Origin: Mesaphorura yosii
Lineage: Eukaryota; Arthropoda; Collembola; Poduromorpha; Tullbergiidae
Assembly (NCBI GenBank): GCA_009869945.1
Contig: WIXG01000132.1
Coordinates: 1-64,000, forward strand
Reading direction: 5' to 3'
DNA: 64,000 nt
A program made the position numbers and the translations under genes. The notes under the pieces were generated by a model. It was given only the letters and a program-made list of their open reading frames with translations, searched no databases and had not been told where the DNA came from. Below, one piece after another: positions 25,701-37,700 of the stretch; position 1 is the stretch's first letter; each line of letters starts with the position of its first letter.

Positions 25701-28700
25701 TCGTCACATTCACCTGACCACGAAATTGAGTCTCAGCTCGAGACTCCGCTCCTCGGCTCAGCCGAAGTTCACGCCGAACAACGAAGCAAACCGCCACTTT
25801 TCACCTTCATTCCACCTGTGATGACTCCGCCGAGGCACAAATCCACCACACAGCATGAAGGCAACGACGGTGGTAGACAGTCGTCTCGGGGAGGCATCGG
25901 CGGCGGAATTGCAACCATCTCGAGTATTCCCAGAAACCACGGTAATACAGTAGTCATAGTATTTGGTCCACACAGCCCAGTACCCCAAATAGAACTAGTA
26001 ATTTCGCATTTGTCGTGAATCTGTTTTAATTTTGACTGCGAACTCACTGCGCACTCAAAGCTTTGCATTGACGTTTCGCGATATATGGAAGAGTCAATCG
26101 TATAAAAGGTTGTAAATAGAATACTTGAGATCTGACGAGGCAAAAGTGGGGTTATCATTTGAGCTGTAGTGCTGTGGAACGCACATGGGGGACAGAGAAG
26201 AAGTGCTATGCTATAAAGAGATCCGTATCCGCCAAAGTAATCACCGCACAAGGGTTTCAGAATATTTCCTTCTTGCACTCACTTATCAAACGCAAATAAA
26301 CCAAAGTTGAACGAGATAACAACTTGAAAGCGAATACGTCTCTTCTCGCGTACGCGGGGCGACTTACGCTTTTGTGAGATCTGGTAATGAAAAAGATGTT
26401 GCAGGGTTGTGATTTCGTTGTTACGGTGTTCACAACAAATTGGGCGTGTAGGGTTCTTGAGTCGAGAGTCGTACAAACCAACCAATGTATAATGCATAAG
26501 CAACAGAATGTGTGCACTTATCTTGATCTTCGGAGGAGTAGGGCCTTTGAACTAACGAGCATATGAATATGAATATTTTGCACTGGAATCGTGCGAGACA
26601 ACCCACGCATCTCTGCAAGATGAGTTCCACGTCAGCTCCGTTTTACCCTTCCATGCGTATTCATTCCTGTGTTGAAATTTCACCATCGCATTGCAGGGCT
26701 TAATTTGTACTACCGGACTTAGTTTCATGGTCTTAACAGCAGTGAGCCATTTCTTAAAAGATTAGAAAAATTAAGCACCAACAAAGCCCCTCTCCGTGAA
26801 CGTCGGCGCTTGTTTGTTTAAGCAGGGAAAAACTTTTCTTTTGTGCGCGTAACTTCAATGACTTTCGAGAAGTTTTTAGTATTTTCACACCCTTTGTGAC
26901 TTTGGACTTATTTTCGTCATCCATTTGCGTGCTTGTATTGTAATAAACGCATGTATAAGATGTATTTGAGATTGTGAAATTGGCAATTTAGGAGCCGGCA
27001 TTGGAGGGGCCGGCAATGACCGAATGGCAACGAACCAAGTCGTGCGGGTGCCGCTCCAGAGCACGTGCTACACGGCGTTGCAGAACTGTCACCGCTCTGC
27101 GCAGTGCTCGAAGCTCCTTTCCAACGTAATCTACTGGTGTGACCTGACACGCTGCAGACAAGAAACCTGCATGCAGGCCCTGCAAAGTTTCTATCGAGAA
27201 GTGCCGGAGCGATGGGCCCTTGAAGTTGCCTTTTGTCTGTGCAGGTAAGACAAGACAAGGACATTAGTGCAAATAAATCAAACTGAATGGCCGAGTCGGT
27301 CTGCCAACGTACGCTGCGCTGCTCTGCACGATGTTTGAGTGGGTAGTTTCTAACATGATAACATGCCAGGTAGTTCGAGTTAACATCCGTCGTGGAAATT
27401 AGTTAATGAAAATATATTATGATGCAATTCTTCATGCTGATGACGGTGGTGCCGGTGTGACAGGAAGGAAGGACGACATTGAGGAGAAATAATTATTCTG
27501 GCATAAGACAAATGCACAGCCACCATTCAAAGTCGTAGGTAATGAAAATGAGTTGAAAATTACAAAATGTCACGATACGCGATGACAATGACGAGAGTAG
27601 CAGCAGAGCGCTAGTGACAAAGCGCAGCATTTCATGCTCAGATACGAGAATAGATGAACAATGAATTAAAAATTCAATGGCTGTGTGTACGCGTCTTCTT
27701 CCATTGTCTCCCATCGCAGTATTTGTGTTCGCATTCGTAAATGTAAATCTTGTCAGGCAAGGCCATGTCCATTAATACCTTCTTGTGTACACGAGAGCCA
27801 GAAAGTACTCGGCACAAGGTTGATTAGATTTGGTGGGAAATTAAAAGGAAAAGAAAGGAAGTTTGCTTTGGAAAATCTTTATCAACGCAGAGATGCGATG
27901 AGGAGTGAGACTTGGTTGAGTAATTTTAGTGATTTAGTGGGCCTAGTGAAGTAGATGACGAATGTGAGCGGAAAGAAGAAAGAAAGAAAAGAAAGTGAAA
28001 GTTAAAATGGTTGGAAATTTAACTCAATTCATCTTTTTTCTTTGGTCTTTGCTTTTTCCCATTTTCTGGTATTTGTGCGAGATAATAGTATAATGATGTC
28101 TTTTGTTTGAGGAACAAGTAAACAAGGCACGAATTACAGCCAAAATCCAGCCCCACGATGTTTTGCCGCTTGTCCATTCACCTTCATTTCTTCACCAAGC
28201 TGAGGAACAGACAGGAGACTATTACGACTCGGCTAAATTCTCACAGTATGTTTTTATCGAATACGCTTTAATATGGAGTAATTTGAAGAAAGGAGCGAGT
28301 AAGAAAGAATGTGAGACTCGGCATCTGATTCTGCTTACACTCGGTCTAGCAACAGACAATACTCGTTTTACAAAGATATGTAAAGCGTCTTCGCCTTCAT
28401 TCCACTTTGCCAGGCTTTGGTTGCTTTCATTTGCCAAGAAACAGACTACCATAAATTAAAAACCAAACCTTGCCTTCTCCCAGCCTGTGGAGGACACGGA
28501 GAGCTGAGCGTTAAGTGATAGTGGGTCTTGTTAACTGTCGTCGTCTTGGCCTCCTTCCCGTACGCAACCAGTAAGAACAATAATGGGATGGCAAAAGTTC
28601 AAAAGACTCACTATAAAAGGAGTAAATGCATGTGCAAATACAAAATACAAAGTGTAGTACAATTTAATGAGAGCTCCAACTATACCAATTCAGCTGAGAA

Positions 28701-31700
28701 AAGATAATACTAAAAATCTATTTATAAGAACACAACTAAAACAGGGTCCAGACGGCAAGTGTTTCCTCTGCTGTTGTAAAGCTCCTGTGTCGTACTGATT
28801 CGTTGGCATGATCTCATCAAAGCACAAAGACAAACTCAAGACCTTTGACAGGGTTTTATCATATCATACATACACTCAGAGCACTGAAGGAAATTAAGGA
28901 AATGAGAAACACGGGCCCATGTAAACTTTAGAGTCGACTTTCTTTCAGAAACAATTCTGCATGTGTTCTATCATCAGGGACCATTGTTATGTGAAATTTT
29001 AGGTAAAAACGTAGGCTGCGAATTTTCCAATTATTTCCAGCCACCAACCAGGAGTTGCGAAAAAATTGGAAATAGAACATTTCACATGTAAAATTCTCAC
29101 CGTCCGCTGCTGTCACATGCGCATAAAAGCAAATTGAAGATTTGCATTCCACGAGTCTGAATGTGCAGAGTTCACAGGCGAGACAAATTAATTTTAATTC
29201 GTATTTTTCCCGACGTCTCCGACTGGGTCGCCGCTGCTCGACAAGACCGTGAATGGCCTGTAGTGTTTTTAATGTAACGATGTAGGGTTCATTTTATTAA
29301 GTCAATTACAGGCAAATTACTGCAGGAAATTATTACCACATTCTGAAGTCAATGGCAATGGCAAGCCAGGTTCCTGTTTATTATGGGACTTTGAGTGCAC
29401 GCATGCTAATAAAATCATGTAAGTACCTACTAGCAAAGGATATAAAATGTCTCATTTTTATTAACACTGCAACAAAATACAGGCAGATAGTCCTTGCCGT
29501 TGCTTTTCCTCGCCTCAAGTTGCCGTTTGTACACCTAATTACAAAATTTGACTTGAGTAGAATCAAATCAAACCTGGATTTTTAAGTGTTGATGCTCGGT
29601 GTGAAACTCAAATCCGGCCTGAGGTGCGAGAATGTGCCGGGATCACGATGAACGTGACGACCCGTCGAAGATCAGAAAGAGAAAGTGCACAAGTTGGGAA
29701 AAGAAGTTGAAAAAATGTTCTAATAGCTCTCCAGATACCAATATCAATAGCGGAGGGAGAAAAGTATTTTTGTTCATTCGTCTAGAGCGCAGCCTCTCGC
29801 CTCATCCACATTTACAGCTTTATTCGTCTTGTTACGCTTTCGGTTTGCTCTCTTCAGGCTACTTATGCGATGCACGCCATGGCCGTGCGCTTTCTTTCTT
29901 TTTCTGCATCGGAATTTGAGATAGAATAAAGAATAATTGAAATTGGGCTGGCAAAGCCAAAACTATGTATTGACTCGGAATGACAGGAGCAACGAAGAAG
30001 TTCCTGATCGGAGGAAAGAACAAGAGTGAGTTAACTGGGTTAATCTAATCATGCTCACCAACTTCCTTTCTCGTTTCTCTGGTTTGCGAAATTCTAATTT
30101 GTGGGTTAAAGTTTGTGAGGGGACGTGGTAACTGAACCAAAAGATCTGGCATTTTTTGTTTCCGTATCACAAGCCACAACGAGGGAAGGAAGAAACCTCA
30201 ATCATTTCTGCAATCACAGGCTACTCTGGAACGAAAAACATTATTTCAAATTAAATTTCATTTGAAGCACATTACGAGTTCATAAATTATTTCAAATGGT
30301 GATACATTGCTTTCCTGGAACCGCGGTCCCTAATTTTCTCAATGCAATTGCAATAGTTTGCGCATGATGGCCAGATTACTTTCAAGAACGAAGTTAACCT
30401 TCACAGTTTAATTATGACTTAGGAAAGACTAATTCATCCCTCGAATTATGCAGACATTCGTACTATTCCCATCGAACTTTGCAATTGGGTTTGAGTAAGT
30501 CACTGCAAATTTTTTTGCCCAGTTCCTTGGAAGTTCATCTGCAATTGTCCACACATTACACATGACGGCAGTTGCATAAAATTGGCTTCCTTGTACCAAA
30601 AAAGTAGTTCGAACTCCTCATTGTCGGATTCGGGTTTCCTGATTTTCGTTCCATTAAGGTGCAAAATTGACTTATTATCTCTATCGCTGTTCTTGTGTGT
30701 TCATCAGGGAAAATTGAGAAAAGTAGTTTTCTGAACAAGGGCACGCCTTCTTTTCTCACAGCCGTGCAACGGACAATCATTCCTTGTGTTGTTTCACTAT
30801 TGCAGGAACAAAAGTGGAAGCTATTGTTAAGTCTGGGCTTTGTTTTATTTCTTCTTTTATATTTTTCATCATAGACCACCGTGCATTTTATGCAATAATA
30901 AGCTCAGTTCACCTAGGTGAACCTCGCGGCAGAGGTTGTTCGCAGACACGAAATCTTTAAAATATTAGTGCGCACAACAGAGTTGAGTCGAGTGCTGAAG
31001 AGAGAATTGCGTGGAACGAGAAAAGGAGTTGAATTCTGTTTTCTTTTTATTTTATTCCTTCCTTCTTATTTCAGTCAGTCGTAAATTTTCGACTTGAGCC
31101 AGCAACTTAACCACCACCTCCAAATGCTCTCCCACTAAGATTAACTTTACCCTCACTTTACACGACGGCTTTCTGCCCGGCTCTTTTGTTGTGTTGTACC
31201 TGTCGACACCCGAGTATATAAATACGCGCTCTTGAGTCCGTTCTGGCCGTGCACCGTACCACCAGCCGACACTCGGCTTGCCGACCTCAAAATTGAATGG
31301 TAACGGCAAGCGAAAGTCTACGCAATTGTCAGGCACGAAGAATGCACGGTCGAGATCCATAACACTACAAATGGAAATATTTTTTTTCTCCTGGCTGAGC
31401 CAAGTCACTTGAGCGCGGGTCAACGTATACAGCTTGAAGTGAGCACTTGTAGAGTACAGCAAGAATGAATGACTGAATGTTACAGAATGAAGTTCCTAGT
31501 TTGATGACCGTGCAAGCAGCGTAGCGCAAATGCTACCCACTGCCTTCTATCTAATTTATTATGACTATTTTACTCATTTAACTTCTTGGTATTTGAGCAG
31601 AAAGTCGGAACACCGACAAGACCAAGAGTGTCTGCATGCTCAAGGTCAATTGCATCCAGTGTGTGCCCAGCGTGGAGACTTGGGAATCAGCCCGCCTTCA

Positions 31701-34700
31701 TGCCATTCTCTGGCACAGCAATGTCGTGCTCAATCTGATTGCAGGTAAGATTGCGGTTATTATTACTTTTATCGCTCCAACTTTCTTCTTACTCGCGCCA
31801 AAACTTAGCGAGTGAGCGACTCTTTCATTTCAAATTAGTTTCATGGTGGAGTAATTAAATTTTATATGCCATATAAAAAGTCTGCGTAAAATGAATAATT
31901 TTATGCTTTCGCCAACAAACATACGCATGTTAACCACAGCGAATCGGCTTTAACTGCAGGCCAAGCTGCTCCTTACTAAGACCAAAATATACGACTATTT
32001 AATGAGCTCATGAACCATAACCATACGTAATTACATCAAGAGCGAGATATCATTACATTTTATAATTCAACAACCCTGAACCACAGCGAAGGCTTTCCAC
32101 GCTTCCACCATGCAAATTCTGAAGGAAATGTATTTTTTATTTGTTCCATGCGTACTTTCGGCACGAAACGACAGAACGAGGCTGGAAATTTATGAGAAGG
32201 CTTGTGCGGTTGACAGCGTAACAAGAAAATGCGCCGGACCCACGGCTCAATGTCGAAATGCTACAATTGGAATTCTTGGAACAGTGCTGAAGAAAACGTG
32301 CGCTTGCAACGGAACAGACTACACACAGCTTTACGACTGTCTGGGCTGGCAACGCATTCTCTGGGTCAATCCCTGCGTCGGTAAGCCACTCCTGACAATC
32401 TTGTTACACATCAATTGAAGTTCGCATCAATGCAATGCATAAAATTACAATGCCGTCCATGCTAGTCTGTCTATATAAGAGTTTATTTGCATGGAAGCAT
32501 GCGGTTCGCCGTATTGTTTTTGACAAAACTTTCTCCATTCGCGACTTCCCAAGCGCTGCTTATCTTGTATTTTCCGTCCCTTGACTTTTGACGTTTAATA
32601 AGTTTCTATTCCTGCCATCCCCACTTTTCTTATATGCTCAGGAAAGAAGTACAGCAAAATTGTAAAAAAGTTGTACATGTAAGAAGGGCTACTGTAACAG
32701 CGAATAATATATACTGTATCATTATTCTTAAACAGTAACAACAACTCTTTTAAAAGAATAAAGTTTTTCTGCCCTTTTATTTGTGTTTTGCGTAGAATGC
32801 AACACGAAGATTCGTGCTTGACTTGAGGGATACGCGCACTTTGTCAGTTTACAGTCCACGAAGTATAAACCCATTGATACCCGTGTAACAAATTTCCGTA
32901 CGTCAAAAGTCGTAGTCGGAAAGAGCAGGCGATTCAATTCAGTAAGTGATTCTTGCGTCAGGTTTCTGTTATTGAGAACACGACTACCGGCTTCACGTTT
33001 AACTGATGTCAGGTTTTTAGGTTGTCTGTGTATTTCGACTTACAATCCGAGTCGCTGGGAGTTTTATGTTATGTAAATAAAATTGTGAAATTACTACAAA
33101 CTACGCCAGGCAGTATGTGTCTAGACGTACTCATAAAAGAAACAGACCCAGCCAAGGCTCCGTGCGCAGGGTGGGAACTTGTAATTACACCATTAAACAT
33201 GCTAGGCAAGACAAGAAGGCTTAAGCGAAACGATTAGGAATGTCATCATGATACTTTTACTACTGCCGTGCCAAGCCAAGGCGCAGAATGTTTGCAGAGT
33301 GAACTTGCTACTTCCTCCTGCTAACTAGTGCAACTTTAAACCCGGCATAGTTTTGCAGACTTTCTCCGTGATGACTTTGTCAGACGAGGTGCGGCAGAGG
33401 AAGACAGAATTTACAAAGTATTAATAACATTGCAACACAGAAAGTCTACCGACGTCTACTGCAGTCTGTACTTGCAAGTGTCTGAACTGGAATTTTAGCA
33501 CTTGCCGTAATTTGCTAATAATACACAGTTCACACAAAACCTTCATTAAGGCCGTGAATTCATTCCACTTGCTTATGGGCTTCTGTATGCACTGCTCTGC
33601 TACTTGTTCCAATGACAGACAATCGTGCTCCATGACACGTAGTAATGAGTTGAGGATAAAGCAAAACTAATTTAGCGTGATGAAGTGACGCAATAAGAAG
33701 CAATGAAGCTGTCAAATAACGTCAATGACGCGAACCTGTCGCTGTTTATTCGTGAGTTGCACTTAGAGGCAGGATTATGAATAGAATTTGTACTGGCAGC
33801 TGGTTTTGCTGCTGCTGCTGAAGAGAGAGAAATATTTCAAGGATTGTTGTCGAGTGAAAAGTTAATTTTTCTGAATCATGCCTGATGAGATGAGACTTTG
33901 AACAGCCCAGCCCAGACAGATGCATTGCAAATGTTGCCACCTCACTGAGTTTCAAATCACTCATACTTTGACAATTGGCATTACGCTTATCACACAAACC
34001 TAGGTAATTTTGGATGTGCATGAGAAAGTTTGAGCGCTTTGAACTAATTCTGTATAACTTCCAAACGTGCATTCGATATGTTGACAGCTCTGGCTTCAGA
34101 GAAAGCGCCCATGATTTGTTGCCCGTACATTCCTGTATATTCCATTTGGTAATCATTTCGTGATGTTGTGTCTAGTTGAGTCGCAGAGGGATTATCACCG
34201 CATCAAGTCACTGGGAAGTGGCTCATCAAGCCCCAGATCAACGACAACAATCGGTAATCCGGTGGAAACAGAGATTTACTCACAGGAAGGAGTGTTCATG
34301 GGCACTGATGTGCTCTCCACGACTCTAGGCCATGCTCTCCCGCCGCCACAGACGGTGTTCGAATCAAGACCTCAAGTGGAGTTCATTCCACCCGAAAGAA
34401 CGACGACGACATTCCACTCGAGAACTCCGTCAGCACATAACTCGAATCATAATCACAACAGCAATGCGAGGGAGCATCATAATCACAATCACAATAGCAA
34501 TAGTCAGCACCACAATTCGCAATGGCACGTGACGAACAATCCCAGCAATTACTACACAAGCACAAGCAGCACGAGTACTCGCGGGTCGACTACCGGGCAG
34601 CACCACAATCATCACTACGGAGGATACGGCGGCGGTGTAGGTACAACGGATGAATTCACAACGCTGCGGACGACGACTACGCAACGAATGACAACCAGCA

Positions 34701-37700
34701 CGCAAGCTCCAAGTAAGATGCAGACAGTGTTGAAAATTGAAGCATTTTGATTTATGATTCATATTGTGTACGTTAAACTATTGCAGATTTTTGCACCGTC
34801 AAGCGGCCCAACTTACCAGACCAGCTGATCATGGAGAATCAGTCGAGAAGGGTAAGTTTTGGCGGTGATCTCAACCGATTTTCGTGCCCCACACAATGAA
34901 TGAATTGTTCCCGCAGTTGTATCGCGAAGACCGGCGTTCATGCTCGGAACTCTGCAGTTGTGCCTACGACAATTCGCAAGTGCTTTGTGCCGTTCTTGAC
35001 TGTCTGAAAGCCACAACTTGTGATTGGAAGCAACGAGACAACAAAACAGTTTTTTACAAGCACGAGGAGCCAATGTACTTGGCACTCCGTGGCCAGTGCA
35101 TGTGTTATGGCGGTAAGCTCATTTTAGAATAGCAAAAATTCAAGTTGAAATGTGCATGCATATGCCGCATATGTACTATCGAGTTTTTGGATATTATGCA
35201 ATCTTGTTTTATTTTCTAGGCCATTTCATTTGCATGAGACCGTCAAGAGGTAAGACGATTAATTTTTAATTCTGAACCAAAACAACTCGAGAGGGCTTCT
35301 GCGGTTTACACTCCGGTGCGTAATAGCACGCTAGAATATTTATAAATCTCCTGGCTGCTCTAAAGCAGACCGAGCATAAGGTTTTAATTTCTTAATTTCC
35401 ATGAATAATGTAGTTACCGGCCATTCGCAGGCGTTAAACGCTTTTATTCACTTACATTTGTTACTAGAAAGTGCGTGACTGGACTTACCATGCGTCATTC
35501 AATTAATTTGTGTGTCACGCCGTTCCTCGTTTACTCCTGAATATTTTACAGCCAACTTTACCAGTTTATTACCGTTCGCAGAAAAATACAACCTCCACCC
35601 TGGCGTCTTTCTATTTCTGGGCTTCTCTAATCAAGACGAGAGCGTTCTGAAGGAGCATACGGGCTTGGATTCCGTCAACGTAATTGATGAGCTGCGAAAA
35701 CTCATTGACCCGTACTTTCAGCACCAGTTCGTGAATCCCGCCGACAAAGACAACAGTCTCAACGTCTTCAAGATGCTCAATACGGTGAGTACGCTCAATG
35801 AGGACTGATTGAGTTAGACGCTGATTTATATGCTCAATAATTGTATTGGCAACCGTGTCTTTATTGTGACACAGAGCGAATGTCGCCTGAACCCGTTCAA
35901 GAAGGAGGAGGAGAACTTGATCATAAGTGCCACCATTCCACGGGAGGACTTTGGTGCAAACTTCACGATGCGTGAACCGAAGCCAGATGACGAGCAACTG
36001 ATCAAAGAGAAAGTAAGTTGGCTTTTGCTCTCTGATTCTAGATACCATGCCAGGTTTCATGCGGTGTGCTCTGCCGTGCGGCGTTGTACCGCGTTGTGCT
36101 GGTCATTTATCAAGCCATAAATACAGTGGCGTTGATGCTGTTTTATATTAATTTTAAAAGCGTGAGCATTGCGTGTATTTAGTTAACCAACCATGTAATG
36201 TGGATGAATTCAATATTCAACCACATTCATCTCTCGTCATGCGCGTGCTGGTTGATCGTGAGGGCAAAAATATGATTAATGTCACGGCACAGGAACTAGG
36301 CACGACTCGAGCTGGGGTTAGGCCAGAAAAGACCAAAGATAAACTTTGTTGGAGCTGGAACCGGCTGAATTCGCTGGTCCCATTGAGCAGCGGGTACTGC
36401 GTTCAGGGTTGCACCGATTCGGCTTCTTGTTATAATCTTGGCAAGCGATATTTTAGAAAATATTTGAGAGAAGAATATTCCGCAATATGTCCAAAAAGAA
36501 ATCTACAAGAAGAGAGAGTTAAATTTGATTTATTGGATTGTCTGGAGGAGGGTACGGCGAAGAGCATTACAATATTGGAATTAACCTTTTTATTAGAGAG
36601 AGCACGGCGGAAAAGATGCGTGGACGCACACACCAAGCCAATTCATGGGCACCGCCGCGTGTTATGCTGTTGGGTTGATCCCCTTTGCACTTTCTCCGGC
36701 GCGTAATAAATTGCATTATGCTACAGAGTATTCAAGTCATACATAAATAATACCAGTTTTAGCGTATTGAAGGTTCGAGGAGTCAAAGCCGGCAATAAGT
36801 TACCCGACCTCGTGACTCAACTGAGCAACTCTGTGGCCTTGCAATTGCCATTCCTTATGAAATGTGCATGGGAAAATTGGATGAAGTCATTCAGCGCGGG
36901 AGTCTGCCACACCATACCTTCATACCGTCCTACATTAGCCCAGGTCGCCTGCTCCCGTCTCAAACTTAAATTTTCGCTCTGGGAATTTGAATTCTGCTCT
37001 AGAAATGAATTGATGCAATTTAGATCCAGTGTCTTTGCCGCTAATCTTGGCACCGCGCTTGCGCTTGGCGTGAAAGGCAACCGATAATTTTTCCAAACAC
37101 ATTTCTGGAGTCATTCAGATTTTATACGGTCACAATGCGGAAGGCATGCATGGCTGCGAATGGCGCGGTGCAGCGTGTGAAGGTTACAGAAATGTGGAAG
37201 AGATAAAAGGAGATAAACCTGCTTGAGTTTTGGTGTACCCCAGAAAAAGAGGCTTTGACTTTCGCAATATGGCAGGAGAAAATTTTGCTGAGTAAGAAGT
37301 TAGCGAGCTCACAGCCTCGGCGAGTGTACGTGCCTAAATAGAAACGGCACTCTCTGAGTGAGACAATTTCGTGAAAGAGTCATCGTCTGGTCTGGGCTCT
37401 CAGGATAATAGAGCACGACGAGGCCACGGCCAAGTGTTGAGTGCAATCTTAACGAGCGGGGACCGTGTTCCATGCTCAAGTTACCGGAAGCTAAATGGCA
37501 AGTGTAGTGAAAGCAAGTGCAAGTTGGCTGCCACGTGAGACGACTTTTATTGACACTAGAAATGACAAAGTGGCGTAGCTACTGTGTATTGTGTAAGGGT
37601 CGTGTTCAGTGCATCAGCACGAAGGAGTTCGTGAATCTGAAATAAATGGCTCTTTTGTATGGGAGCCGAGAATGGAGCACGTACGCGTAAACTGTGATTG

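Noticed and set aside
35611-36060. 149-codon frame on the - strand
   Set aside because: It is a shadow of receptor exons 13-14.
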